The position numbers were made by a program, and so were the translations under genes. A stretch of DNA of 41,880 nt from Candidatus Thalassarchaeum betae. GTDB lineage: Archaea; Thermoplasmatota; Poseidoniia; Poseidoniales; Thalassarchaeaceae. The stretch spans positions 1 through 41,880 of the forward strand of contig JAKUUP010000014.1 in the NCBI GenBank assembly GCA_022447095.1, in the 5' to 3' direction. Shown here one piece after another: positions 24,116-32,485 of this stretch (within the stretch, counting starts at the first letter, position 1; the number at the start of each line of letters is the position of its first letter). Under the pieces are notes generated by a model that searched no databases, was not told where the DNA came from, and was given only the letters and a program-made list of their open reading frames with translations.

Positions 24116-25873
24116 TCAATCTGCTTGCTGCCACTGCTCGAGACCAGTCTGTCCACGCGCCCTGAAGGTCTGTGGCGGGAGGGCCTCAGAAAAACTCTCG
24201 GCACCCTTGGAATCGCTGGAGTCGACATCTGATATCTCAGTACGGTGGAACTCGCGCTGTTCGAGTACGAACTGCTCGGCCGAAACTGTCGAGTCGCCAT
24301 CACGAACTTCAAACGCTCCGAGGTTAGATAAATCGACGTGCGGGCTTCGGGGGAGCTTCCTGCGAACACGGTGTACAGCCCGCTGCATGAACTCCTCCCT
24401 CCTCTCAGCCGCCGCCTTTGCTCCCTCGTCGCGCGTGTCCTCGGCGATTAGCACCACCACCTCGCCTTCCCGGTGCCTACCTGTCCTACCTCGCCTCTGT
24501 ATAGTGCGAATCTCACTGGGCACTGGCTCGTAGAAGATGACTAAGTCCGCGCTTGGGATGTCGAGCCCCTCTTCGCCCACCGAGGTGGCGACTAGGACAT
24601 TGGCTGCGCCGGATCGGAACTCATCCAGTCTCTCAACCTGCTGCTTCGCGCTCAACCCCTCTCTACCCTCTCGACTTGATTGACCGACGAACTGCACAGG
24701 ACGCGTCCCCTCAAGTCCCTTCAGCGACTTCTCGACTGCCGCGACGGTGTCGCGGTAGGTAGCGAAGATGATGACCCGGGAATTGACATCCCGGCGCAAC
24801 CTCTCTAGAACCAACCTTCTGACTGCACCGACCTTGGTGTGAACCTCGCCCATCACGGAAAGGCTCCTGCGCAGACTGGAAACCCGCGGGTCCCTCAGGA
24901 AGTTTCGAGTCGATTTGGTTCCCGACTGCTCACCGCGGGACATACGCTCTAGGTACTCGCTGGAAGCGGCGACGCCTTGGCACAGTAGGTGGTTTATCAG
25001 ATGGTGAAGCCTCATCGCCGTAGCAATCTGGGAGACCGACTGGTAAGCACTGGACTGACCTCTGGATATCGCTGTCTGAGCGCGTTCCATCGCGTTGGAG
25101 AGCCCGGCATGGCTGATGTTCCCGGGCATGACGTACCTACCCAGTCTCTTCTCCCGGTCTACTATGCCGCTCTGCCACATTACCAGTGGCTCTGTGAGTT
25201 TTCTAATTTGGTCTGGAACCCTGACCTTCACTTCGTGTATCTCGAGACCAGCCAGATGCTTCGCCAGCATGGCCTCACCACCAGTCCTCAGGTGAATTCT
25301 CCCGATGCCAAGCCTAGAGCAGACCTCTTCGACCTGCTCAGTCTTTGAACCCGGACTTGCGGTGGTGGCGAGGACGAGTGGCTGCGAGGCCTGCGAGAGG
25401 TACAGGTCGCCGACCTGAGCCATCGCGTGGTCGCCCGTAGCATGATGCCCCTCGTCGACCACCAGCAGGGAGCAATCGGTGAGGTCGAGCACTCCTCTCA
25501 GAACATCGTTCCTGACGACCTGTGGAGTGGCTATGACTAATCTGGAAGAGCCCCACATTCCGACACGCTTCTTGACCACGTTCTGTCCGGTTATCGAAAT
25601 CGGATTCACGGCCTCGCTATCAGTGAGTACAGGCTCGATGCCGCGCAGATGCTGTTCTACGAGAGCGACGGTAGGGGCGACCATCAGGATCCAGCCGTCT
25701 GTGCTGGCGAGTCTATCTGCGATTACCATCCACGCGACCACTGTCTTACCGGCTGCTGTGGGCAGTACCAGCATCATCGATCCAGACAGTGCTTCGTCCG
25801 TAGCCTCAAGTTGGTATGCACGAGCCTCAATGACCTCTGACGAGAGGCTCGGATGGCATACTCTACGTTCCAT
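24116..25873 (-). CDS. Hef-like superfamily 2 helicase without nuclease domain
   Basis: A 585-residue SF2 helicase. Motif I is LPTAAGKT (residues 37-44). Motif II is DEGHH, motif III TTASPG, motif V SVGEEGLDIPSADLV and motif VI QRRGRTGR. A helical insertion between the two RecA domains is of the Hef/FANCM type (QIRKLTEPLVMW onward). These enzymes remodel stalled replication forks and branched DNA. Full-length Hef carries a C-terminal XPF-like nuclease with an ERKxxxD motif. None is visible here: the chain ends in a low-complexity tail, so the nuclease would have to be encoded elsewhere. The start ATG is at 25873. A TATA-like GATTTAGAA lies about 30 bases upstream on the minus strand. It converges on the HdrB-like gene with a 7-base gap. 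Confidence 0.85.
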   Translation of the reverse strand: MERRVCHPSLSSEVIEARAYQLEATDEALSGSMMLVLPTAAGKTVVAWMVIADRLASTDGWILMVAPTVALVEQHLRGIEPVLTDSEAVNPISITGQNVVKKRVGMWGSSRLVIATPQVVRNDVLRGVLDLTDCSLLVVDEGHHATGDHAMAQVGDLYLSQASQPLVLATTASPGSKTEQVEEVCSRLGIGRIHLRTGGEAMLAKHLAGLEIHEVKVRVPDQIRKLTEPLVMWQSGIVDREKRLGRYVMPGNISHAGLSNAMERAQTAISRGQSSAYQSVSQIATAMRLHHLINHLLCQGVAASSEYLERMSRGEQSGTKSTRNFLRDPRVSSLRRSLSVMGEVHTKVGAVRRLVLERLRRDVNSRVIIFATYRDTVAAVEKSLKGLEGTRPVQFVGQSSREGREGLSAKQQVERLDEFRSGAANVLVATSVGEEGLDIPSADLVIFYEPVPSEIRTIQRRGRTGRHREGEVVVLIAEDTRDEGAKAAAERREEFMQRAVHRVRRKLPRSPHVDLSNLGAFEVRDGDSTVSAEQFVLEQREFHRTEISDVDSSDSKGAESFSEALPPQTFRARGQTGLEQWQQAD

Positions 25874-26162
25874 GGACGGGTACCTTGAGAGTCAGGGTTC
25901 TAAATCGTTGCACAGGCCCACCAGTTCATTTACACCCCGTAGGGGTGGCGTGCTTCTACCCCGATTCGTTCAAATAGGGTATGTTAGTCGCAAGCCCGCT
26001 CACTACGTGAGGAACCAGACACCATAAGGCACTGCACAGCATCCTGTACACTGGGTTCGCGTTCGCGGACCGGGTTCGGTGTCACGGTTCCTCCTTAACG
26101 CAGTGGCCCGGCAGAATGCCGCTTTTGCGGCGTGATGGCGGTAAACGCATGGAGGACCCAAA
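25874..26162 (+). promoter_or_regulatory. Leader and promoter region of the ribosomal protein operon
   Basis: This 289-base gap between divergent genes contains several strong RNA folds upstream of rpl3. These are CACCCC/GGGGTG (25933-25938, 25942-25947); a long hairpin at 26048-26082 (ACACTG plus GGTTCGC with GCGGACC plus CGGTGT); and two overlapping hairpins, CGGCA-GAA-TGCCG (26109-26121) and GCCGC-TTTT-GCGGC (26118-26131), which cannot form together. TTCAAATAGGG near 25969 and CCATAAGGC near 26020 are possible TATA elements. A GGAGG ribosome-binding site at 26151-26155 precedes ATG 26163. No gene is seen. The folds may control the operon in response to a ribosomal protein (inference). Confidence 0.5.
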
Positions 26163-27239
26163 ATGGCCGACCGCAGCAAGCCCCGCCGAGGTAGCATGGG
26201 CTATAGCCCTCGTAAGAGGGCGATACGCCAATACGGTCGAATCAGTTCATGGCCCGACTCCGACTCCTCTGAGGTAAGGGTGCAGGGCTTCGCTGGCTGG
26301 AAGGCTGGGATGACCCACGTCCTAGTCCGTGACAACAACCCACATTCTCCCTCTGCCCGTCAGGAGGTCCGCAAGGCCGTCACTGTCGTCGAGGCACCTC
26401 CGATGTGCGTTCTCGCCGTCCGTGGTTACAGGATGACTCCCTATGGCATGCAGACCGCCGGCGAGGCTTGGTCCGATGCTGACGGCGGTCCCGACGGCCT
26501 GATGCCTCGCTTCGCCAACCAGAGCCGAGGTGAGAACGACAGAGATGAGGGCCGCAAACCCTCTAAGCGCGGCGGGCGCATCCCTTCTCGAAACGATAAT
26601 TCCCCAGAAGCCGCAATGGAGTCACTGCAGAATGCCGACCTCTGCGAGATTAGACTCATCGTCTCCACTCAGCCTGCCCTCGTCAAGAGCGTGACCAGCA
26701 AGACCCCCGAGATCATGGAAGTCGCTCTGGTAGGTGGCGATATTCCCTCCAAGTTGGAATGGGCCAGAGAAAGACTCGGCGGAACGATAACTCTCGAAGA
26801 CGTCTACCAGACAGGCCAGGAGATCGATGTCGTTGGCGTAACCAAGGGCAAGGGATGGCAAGGATCCATCAAGCGATGGGGCATCAAACTCCTGTCTCAC
26901 AAGAACAGCAAGCGCCGACGTCAGGGCGGCAACATGGGTGACTTCGGGACCCGCTACGTTCGCAAGACCATCCGCCAAGCAGGGCAGGTCGGTTACCACC
27001 AGCGCACTGAGCTGAACAAGCGCATCCTGAGAATCTCCAATCCTGAAGAGTCCGATATCACTCCTGCAGGCGGCTTCCTGAACTACGGAGAAGTCACCAA
27101 TCCATACATGATCATCCAGGGTAGTCTGCCCGGTCCGTCCAAGCGCATGCTTCGATTCCGCGAGGCTATTCGTTCGAGGCCGACCAAGCCGGAGGTTGAC
27201 ATCACCTACGTGAGTACCTCAAGTAAGCAGGGAGCGTGA
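26163..27239 (+). CDS. rpl3: Ribosomal protein uL3
   Basis: A 358-residue large-subunit protein, slightly longer than typical archaeal uL3. It begins with a basic N-terminal segment (SKPRRGSMGYSPRKRA) and contains FAGWKAGMTHVLV and the conserved VTKGKGWQGSIKRWG block. The latter lies near the peptidyl-transferase centre in ribosome structures. GGAGG sits 7 bases before the ATG. It is the first gene of the 25-gene cluster, preceded by the structured leader and followed after 4 bases by rpl4. Confidence 0.97.
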   Translation: MADRSKPRRGSMGYSPRKRAIRQYGRISSWPDSDSSEVRVQGFAGWKAGMTHVLVRDNNPHSPSARQEVRKAVTVVEAPPMCVLAVRGYRMTPYGMQTAGEAWSDADGGPDGLMPRFANQSRGENDRDEGRKPSKRGGRIPSRNDNSPEAAMESLQNADLCEIRLIVSTQPALVKSVTSKTPEIMEVALVGGDIPSKLEWARERLGGTITLEDVYQTGQEIDVVGVTKGKGWQGSIKRWGIKLLSHKNSKRRRQGGNMGDFGTRYVRKTIRQAGQVGYHQRTELNKRILRISNPEESDITPAGGFLNYGEVTNPYMIIQGSLPGPSKRMLRFREAIRSRPTKPEVDITYVSTSSKQGA

Positions 27240-27243
27240 TTGA

Positions 27244-28122
27244 ATGAAGACGAAGGCATACAATCTCGTTAATTCGGTCGAGCAGGAGGAACTCGACGCG
27301 GGTCTTCTGGCTGAGTATTACTTCGTCGAGGTCAACGACGGCAAGAACATCACTCTGCCAGAAGTCTTCTCCTCTGAGGTCCGTGAGGACATCATCCGCT
27401 CGGCAGTCCTAGCCTCGCGCGCCAACCGCCGCCAACCGTACGGCCACCGCGAGCACGACGGCAAGCGAGCCCCCCAGCCCGGAATGAAACACTCTGTGGA
27501 GTGGTGGGGCAAGGGCCGGGGCGTCTCGAGAATCATGCGTAAGACCGGTCAGCGAACCGGCGCCCAGAACCCGCACACACGCGGCGGCCGTCGTGCTCAT
27601 GGTCCGAAGGTCGACAAGGACTGGTCACAAAAACTCAACTCGAAGCAGCGCCGTTTGGCGCGCGACTCCGCTATCGCCGCAACCATAGATACTCAGATGG
27701 TCGCTGCTCGTGGACACAGTTTCGACGACGATATCCGCTTCCCAATAGTCATCGACGGTTACGTCGAGTCACGCAACGGCTCAGACGAGAAGTACGATGT
27801 TGAGTCCCTGCCACTGCAGTACTCGACCCGTAAGTTCGTCGCGATGATGGAGGGGCTCGGACTCAGTTCGGACCTCGAACGAGCCAAGGGAGGCCGGAAC
27901 ATCCGCGCCGGCAAGGGCAAGATGCGAGGACGCCGATACAGGACCCCAAAGAGCATCCTCGTCGTAGTCTCCAACCGAGACGGCCTACACAAGGCCGCTC
28001 GTAACGTTCCCGGCGTCGATGTCGTCGCCGCCAAAGACCTGAGCGCCGAGGACCTAGCCCCTGGCGGTGATGCAGGACGACTCACAGTCTGGACGAAGGC
28101 AGCAATAGAGGCACTGGAGTGA
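27244..28122 (+). CDS. rpl4: Ribosomal protein uL4
   Basis: A 292-residue archaeal/eukaryotic-type uL4. It contains the long arginine-rich loop that lines the exit tunnel (RQPYGHREHDGKRAPQPG, then KGRGVSRIMRKTGQRTG) and the C-terminal block RAKGGRNIRAGKGKMRGRR. Late in the chain it has the globular-domain segment ILVVVSNRDGLHKAARNVPG. ATG 27244 is 4 bases after the uL3 stop. The stop is 5 bases before the uL23 ATG. Confidence 0.97.
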   Translation: MKTKAYNLVNSVEQEELDAGLLAEYYFVEVNDGKNITLPEVFSSEVREDIIRSAVLASRANRRQPYGHREHDGKRAPQPGMKHSVEWWGKGRGVSRIMRKTGQRTGAQNPHTRGGRRAHGPKVDKDWSQKLNSKQRRLARDSAIAATIDTQMVAARGHSFDDDIRFPIVIDGYVESRNGSDEKYDVESLPLQYSTRKFVAMMEGLGLSSDLERAKGGRNIRAGKGKMRGRRYRTPKSILVVVSNRDGLHKAARNVPGVDVVAAKDLSAEDLAPGGDAGRLTVWTKAAIEALE

Positions 28123-28127
28123 TTTTG

Positions 28128-28418
28128 ATGGTAGACCCGTACGACATCATACTGATGCCTTGGATTACGGAGAAGACCCTAGAGGCACGCCGAGTCTCTG
28201 ATGAGGAAAGTGGCTACAGAGAGAACAACAACAGGATCGAATTCATCGTCCGCCGAGAGGCGACGAAGAAGGAGATTCGCGAAGCCGTCGAACAGATGTT
28301 CGATGTCAAGGTCGCCAAAGTCAACACGAGAATCACAATCACCGGCAAGCACGCCAGTGTTCGTCTTGCCGACGGTTACGACGCAGAGGAGGCCGCGCTC
28401 AAGTTAGGCGCGTTCTGA
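28128..28418 (+). CDS. rpl23: Ribosomal protein uL23
   Basis: A 96-residue protein placed at the tunnel exit, where chaperones and the SRP dock. MPWITEKTLEARR opens the fold. IEFIVRREATKKEIREAVEQMFDVKVAKVNT is the diagnostic core and is intact here. ATG 28128 is preferred over an in-frame GTG at 28119 that overlaps the uL4 stop, because GGAG at 28116-28119 is 8 bases before the ATG. The gap to rpl2 is 12 bases. Confidence 0.96.
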   Translation: MVDPYDIILMPWITEKTLEARRVSDEESGYRENNNRIEFIVRREATKKEIREAVEQMFDVKVAKVNTRITITGKHASVRLADGYDAEEAALKLGAF

Positions 28419-28430
28419 TGAGGTGAGAAG

Positions 28431-29156
28431 ATGGGTAAGCGTACACGTTCACAGCGTCGCGGGTCGAGCCCCAAGAACAAGGTCTCGAGCCACCGATTCC
28501 CAGCCTCGAACAGACTTCCACGCGTCAATGGCGAGATTGGACGAGTCGTCGACCTAGTCCACAGCCCCGCTCATACCGCCACATTGGCCAAGGTCAAGTT
28601 CGACGACGGCACGGTGGGCCACATCGCAGCTCCCGAAGGCATCTCAATCGGTCAGAGCGTTTCCTTCGGTGACAACGTCTCTCTCAGGCCAGGAAACGTC
28701 ACCTCTCTCGAGCAGATTCCCGAGGGAACTCCAATCTGCAACGTTGAGTGCCGTCCCGGCGATGGTGGTAAACTCGCCCGCTCCGGCGGTAACTCCGCCA
28801 CGCTCGAGGCTCGCATGGATGACAAGGTAAGGGTACGTCTGCCCAGCGGCAAGCACAAGGATCTGCCATCTAAGTGCCGCGCAACCATCGGCGTCCTGTC
28901 CGGCCACGGCCGCAGTGAGAAACCTCTGATGAAGGCCGGTACTGCTCACTACCGCGCCAAGGCACGAGGCAAACCCTATCCGACCGTCAGTGGCGTGGCG
29001 ATGAACCCAGTAGATCATCCGCACGGTGGCGGCAACCACCAGGCAGTCCACGGTCCGAGTTCAGTCAGCCGCAACGCTCCACCCGGCCAGAAGGTCGGAA
29101 ACATCGCCCCTAAGCGAACCGGTCGGGGAAGATCAAGGGAACAGGAGGAGACCTGA
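28431..29156 (+). CDS. rpl2: Ribosomal protein uL2
   Basis: A 241-residue archaeal-type uL2, required for subunit joining and peptidyl-transferase architecture. It has the expected basic N-terminus (GKRTRSQRRGS), the OB/SH3-like middle (GEIGRVVDLVHSPAHTA; RPGDGGKLARSGGNSA) and the conserved GVAMNPVDHPHGGG loop, whose histidine is near the catalytic centre. ATG 28431 follows a GAGGTGAGA ribosome-binding site. uS19 starts 2 bases after the stop codon ends. Confidence 0.97.
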   Translation: MGKRTRSQRRGSSPKNKVSSHRFPASNRLPRVNGEIGRVVDLVHSPAHTATLAKVKFDDGTVGHIAAPEGISIGQSVSFGDNVSLRPGNVTSLEQIPEGTPICNVECRPGDGGKLARSGGNSATLEARMDDKVRVRLPSGKHKDLPSKCRATIGVLSGHGRSEKPLMKAGTAHYRAKARGKPYPTVSGVAMNPVDHPHGGGNHQAVHGPSSVSRNAPPGQKVGNIAPKRTGRGRSREQEET

Positions 29157-29157
29157 A

Positions 29158-29658
29158 ATGGCTCGCCGAAGGTCGAAGAAGATGTTCCGCTCGCCCAAAC
29201 TGGCGAGGCGTCAGGCCCGCAAGCGACGCTCATTGATTAGCGAACGCCGCAAGAAGGAGTTCCTGTGGCGCGGCTACACGCTGGAGCAACTCCACGAACT
29301 CCCTCTTTACCCTCCAGAGGATGACCCGGATTCGGCGTGTATCGCCACTCTGATGCCGGCTCGTGCCAAGCGTTCACTATCGCGCGGCCTCAGTCCCGAA
29401 TGCCAGAAGTTCCTCGAGCGAGTGCGCTTGAGCAACGGCGGAGTCATCAGGACACACTGTAGAGGTATGTACGTCCTGCCGGAGATGATAGGCACCACAG
29501 TAGGAATCCACAACGGTAAGGAGTTCGCCAATGTCGAGATAGTCCCCGAGATGATCGGCCACGCACTGGGAGAGTTCGCTAGTACCCGCAAGTCCGTGAC
29601 CCACACCGGGCCCGGTGTCGGCGCTACCCGATCGTCCCAGCACGTGGCACTGAAGTGA
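29158..29658 (+). CDS. rps19: Ribosomal protein uS19
   Basis: A 166-residue small-subunit head protein. It has a basic N-terminal extension (ARRRSKKMFRSPKLARRQAR) and the conserved C-terminal part: TVGIHNGKEF, then MIGHALGEFASTRK and the HTGPGVGATRSS tail. ATG 29158 is chosen over an upstream in-frame start because an AGGAGGAG ribosome-binding site (about 29143-29150) precedes it and homology begins there. It is longer than many archaeal homologues, mostly through the N-terminal half. Confidence 0.95.
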   Translation: MARRRSKKMFRSPKLARRQARKRRSLISERRKKEFLWRGYTLEQLHELPLYPPEDDPDSACIATLMPARAKRSLSRGLSPECQKFLERVRLSNGGVIRTHCRGMYVLPEMIGTTVGIHNGKEFANVEIVPEMIGHALGEFASTRKSVTHTGPGVGATRSSQHVALK

Positions 29659-29668
29659 GGTAAGAAGA

Positions 29669-30193
29669 ATGAGCAGGAGAGCAGGAAAACCACAGTCTGG
29701 ATACACCCAGTTGCTGGAAGGCTCGAATCTGGTCACCGCCCGCGCAGTCAACATCGACTGTCATCACAAGCACTGCTACCACATAGCCAAGGCGATTCGC
29801 GGCATGAACGCGGCCACCGCAGTTGGGTACCTCGAGGACGTCATCGCCAAGAAGAGGGCGATACCCTACACCCGCCGCTCCCGCAGGGGCCGTGGTGGCA
29901 ACACAATGGCAGGTCACCGCAAGGGCAAGATGGGACCCGGGAAGTACCCGAACAAAGCCTCGAAGGAGTTCATCAAACTCATCAACAGCGCGATGGACAA
30001 CGCCCGCCAGCGCTTCGACACCCTCGATGCAGAGGATATGACGATCACTCACATGGCTGCCCATCGCGGACAGGTCTCGGAAAACTGGCGTCCGCGCGCA
30101 CAGGGTCGTGCCACGCCGAGCAACCACTACCAAGTCAATCTCGAGGTTTTCCTCGAGCACTCCGGCGAGGGAGAGAGTGAGGACGAATTCTGA
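29669..30193 (+). CDS. rpl22: Ribosomal protein uL22
   Basis: A 174-residue protein whose beta-hairpin lines the nascent-chain tunnel. Typical features are HKHCYHIAKAIRGMNAATAVGYLEDVI near residue 35, the AKKRAIPYTRRSRR hairpin region, and the C-terminal THMAAHRGQVSENWRPRAQGR block. A short acidic tail (GEGESEDEF) ends the chain. It lies 10 bases after uS19 and 9 before uS3. Confidence 0.96.
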   Translation: MSRRAGKPQSGYTQLLEGSNLVTARAVNIDCHHKHCYHIAKAIRGMNAATAVGYLEDVIAKKRAIPYTRRSRRGRGGNTMAGHRKGKMGPGKYPNKASKEFIKLINSAMDNARQRFDTLDAEDMTITHMAAHRGQVSENWRPRAQGRATPSNHYQVNLEVFLEHSGEGESEDEF

Positions 30194-30202
30194 GGTGAGT
30201 AC

Positions 30203-30982
30203 ATGAAACAGCAGAATACGATACGGGCTTTCATTCACCGCAATGTCGAGCGGCAGCTCGTCCGCGAGTACCTGCTCAGGGAGACCGAGCGTGCTGGCTT
30301 CGGTGGCCTGAGTTTCAACCGGACTCCAGAGGGTACCAAGGTGTCTCTACAGGCCGAGCAGGTCGGTCGCGTGATCGGCCGCCGCGGCAAGGTCATCCAC
30401 GAGTTACAGCGGCGCCTCCAGAACGACTTCACCCTCGAGAACCCTCATCTGGATGTCGAGGAAGTCGCCGAGTCTCGTCTCAATGCGCAGATCATGGCTA
30501 GCCGCCTTGCGAGTTCTCTAGAGCGCGGCTGGTTCTTCCGTCGCGCCGGCCACAGCACCGCTCAGAACATCATGGACGCCGGCGCTCGTGGCTGCCTCGT
30601 CATCCTGAGCGGCAAGATAACCGGTGCCCGCCACCGTGTTGAGAAGTTCCAGCAGGGACACATCAAGTTCTGCGGTGAGACCGCTCTAGAGTTCATGGAC
30701 ACCGGCTTCTCGACCGCCGTCAAGAAACTCGGTACAATCGGTTGCACCGTCAAGATCATGCGACCGGGGGTCAAACTGCCTCACGAGATCACCATCATCG
30801 AACGCACTGACTCGGGCCTACCGCCTCTGGAGGAGGTCGTAATGTTCGAGGTCTCGGATGGTGAGACCGTCGAGGAGGCAGATGCCACCTCGGAGGGGCC
30901 AGCAGTAGACGCTGGTGATGTGATTGACTCTGTCGTTGAGAAGTTGGCAGGAATCGAGAACCAGACACAGGAGGAGGAGTGA
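30203..30982 (+). CDS. rps3: Ribosomal protein uS3
   Basis: A 259-residue uS3 at the mRNA entry site. The KH domain is visible as VGRVIGRRGKVIHELQRRL (GRRG loop), followed by the C-terminal domain with RAGHSTAQNIMDAGARGCLV, GKITGARHRVEKFQQGHI and IMRPGVKLPHEI. An acidic, low-complexity tail of about 45 residues follows, as is common in archaeal uS3. The stop is immediately followed by the uL29 ATG. Confidence 0.97.
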   Translation: MKQQNTIRAFIHRNVERQLVREYLLRETERAGFGGLSFNRTPEGTKVSLQAEQVGRVIGRRGKVIHELQRRLQNDFTLENPHLDVEEVAESRLNAQIMASRLASSLERGWFFRRAGHSTAQNIMDAGARGCLVILSGKITGARHRVEKFQQGHIKFCGETALEFMDTGFSTAVKKLGTIGCTVKIMRPGVKLPHEITIIERTDSGLPPLEEVVMFEVSDGETVEEADATSEGPAVDAGDVIDSVVEKLAGIENQTQEEE

Positions 30983-31186
30983 ATGACGCACGTGAGGTCT
31001 AGGGACATCGAGACGATGAGCCCGGAGCAGCGTCAGGACATGCTGGAAGAGTTGGAGGAAGAACTCCTCCAATTACGGGCACAGCAGGCTCTTGGTGGCT
31101 CGGCATCGAATTCAGGAGCATACAAGCAGACGCGCAGGAGCATAGCCCGCTTGCTCACCCGGTTGAATCAGGGGACGAAGGAGTAG
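30983..31186 (+). CDS. rpl29: Ribosomal protein uL29
   Basis: A 67-residue two-helix protein near the tunnel exit. It carries the family pattern: RSRDIETMSPEQRQDMLEEL, then EEELLQLRAQQALGG and YKQTRRSIARLLTRLNQ. It has zero spacing from uS3 and 6 bases to the aIF1 gene. Confidence 0.94.
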   Translation: MTHVRSRDIETMSPEQRQDMLEELEEELLQLRAQQALGGSASNSGAYKQTRRSIARLLTRLNQGTKE

Positions 31187-31192
31187 GAGTAG

Positions 31193-31492
31193 ATGGCGGG
31201 GATTTGCAATCTGTGTGGACTGCCCGATGAACTGTGCATATGCCAAGAGATAGCGAAGGAACAGCAGAAAGCAACAATTTCAGTAGTCAGGAGGAGGTAT
31301 GGAAAGATGGTTACGATAGTAGAGGGAATCGACGACCCGGCCATCGACCTAGGCCAACTCGCTAAGATTTTGAAGGGGGCTTGCGCGAGCGGTGGCACCG
31401 TAAAGGGACGTACCATCGAGTTGCAAGGCGACCACAAGAAGAGGGCTGCCAAGGTGCTTGAGCAGAACGGCTACCAAGTGGAGGTGCGATAG
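31193..31492 (+). CDS. Translation initiation factor aIF1 (SUI1 family)
   Basis: A 99-residue SUI1-fold initiation factor that monitors start-codon recognition on the small subunit. The N-terminus has a zinc-binding pattern (C5, C8, C15, C17) seen in archaeal members. The core has RRRYGKMVTIVEGID, LAKILKGACASGGTVKG and the C-terminal GDHKKRAAKVLEQNGY. Its place inside the ribosomal operon between uL29 and the RNase P protein is the usual euryarchaeal arrangement. The stop abuts the next ATG. Confidence 0.96.
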   Translation: MAGICNLCGLPDELCICQEIAKEQQKATISVVRRRYGKMVTIVEGIDDPAIDLGQLAKILKGACASGGTVKGRTIELQGDHKKRAAKVLEQNGYQVEVR

Positions 31493-31750
31493 ATGAGCGA
31501 CGAGATCCACATGCCTTGGCTGGCCCGCAACATCACTGTTTTGGAGTCTTCGGATCCGACTTTGGTCGGGCTGAGCGGCACCATCCTCAACGAGACCCGA
31601 CGCACCATCTACGTCCAGACCGGAGAGGGTGAAGTTCGACTCGCGAAGAACGTAATCACATTCACCATCGACTCGGGTGACGCGATTGACGGGTCAACCG
31701 TTACTCAACGGCCTGAGGACCGCATCAACCGTAGATACAGGAGGGACTGA
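31493..31750 (+). CDS. rnp1: Ribonuclease P protein component 1 (Rpp29/Pop4)
   Basis: An 85-residue Sm-like protein of archaeal RNase P, which removes tRNA 5' leaders together with the RNase P RNA. Supporting features are LARNITVLESSDPTLVGLSG, LNETRRTIYVQTGEGEVRLAKN and a C-terminal RPEDRINRRYRRD, matching the Rpp29 fold and length. It sits at its conserved place between aIF1 and uS17, with no gap upstream and one base downstream. Confidence 0.9.
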   Translation: MSDEIHMPWLARNITVLESSDPTLVGLSGTILNETRRTIYVQTGEGEVRLAKNVITFTIDSGDAIDGSTVTQRPEDRINRRYRRD

Positions 31751-31751
31751 G

Positions 31752-32084
31752 ATGAGAGACATAGGCGTCGATGTCAAGACCCCAGAAGGAGAGTGGGACG
31801 GCAGCGACAGCTGCCCGTTCCACGGCAGTCTGAGACTGCGCGGGCAGATTATCGAGGGCACCGTATTCTCTTCTGGAATGACCGACTCCATTGTGGTCGA
31901 GCGCGAGACCACTCGCTACATGAAGAAGTACGAGCGCTATGAGAAGCGCACCCGGCGCTACTCCGCCCACCTGCCTTCCTGTATCGGTGGCGTCGCCGCG
32001 GGTGACAAAGTCCGCATTATGGAATGCCGACCTCTCTCGAAGACCATCAAATTCTGTGTGATTGAGAAGGAGGTAGTCGAATGA
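31752..32084 (+). CDS. rps17: Ribosomal protein uS17
   Basis: A 110-residue OB-fold small-subunit protein. It contains CPFHGSLRLRGQIIEGTV near residue 21, RETTRYMKKYERYEKRTRR and the closing AGDKVRIMECRPLSKTI block. ATG 31752 is chosen: the frame remains open upstream, but that sequence overlaps the RNase P gene. It overlaps uL14 by 4 bases. Confidence 0.96.
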   Translation: MRDIGVDVKTPEGEWDGSDSCPFHGSLRLRGQIIEGTVFSSGMTDSIVVERETTRYMKKYERYEKRTRRYSAHLPSCIGGVAAGDKVRIMECRPLSKTIKFCVIEKEVVE

Positions 32085-32479
32085 AGGGAGTAGCAGGCCG
32101 TGTGACGGCAGGTCTCCCGGTACAGGCTCGCCTAGACTGCGTTGACAACACCGGCGCCAAGGTCGTACAGGTGATAACCGTCCTGAAGAAGGGCGGGGTC
32201 GCTCGCCGCTACCCCGCAGCCGGAGTCGGCGACATGATTCGCGTGACTGTTCGCCGCGGTACTCCCGAGACCCGACGTCAGATATTCGATGCCGTAATCG
32301 TACGGCAAGCGCGTCCCTTCAGGCGCGTTGACGGGACTTGGGTGCAGTTCGAGGACAACGCTTGCATCATCACGAATAGACGCGGTGAGGTCCAGGGCTC
32401 GGACATAAAGGGCCCAGTCAGCCGCGAGGCGGCAGAGCGCTGGCCACGAATCGCTGCCACGGCGAAGCAGATAGTGTGA
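32081..32479 (+). CDS. rpl14: Ribosomal protein uL14
   Basis: A 132-residue protein at the subunit interface. The diagnostic VDNTGAKVVQVI, RRYPAAGVGDMIRVTVRRGTP and FEDNACIITNRRGEVQGSDI segments are present, closing with GPVSREAAERWPRI. It overlaps uS17 by ATGA and is followed by a GAGGTGAA ribosome-binding site for uL24. Confidence 0.97.
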   Translation: MKGVAGRVTAGLPVQARLDCVDNTGAKVVQVITVLKKGGVARRYPAAGVGDMIRVTVRRGTPETRRQIFDAVIVRQARPFRRVDGTWVQFEDNACIITNRRGEVQGSDIKGPVSREAAERWPRIAATAKQIV

Positions 32480-32485
32480 GGTGAA

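Noticed and set aside
25479-26027. A 182-residue plus-strand frame upstream of the ribosomal operon
   Set aside because: Most of it is antisense to the helicase gene, and the remainder runs into the hairpin-rich leader. No family resemblance or ribosome-binding site.
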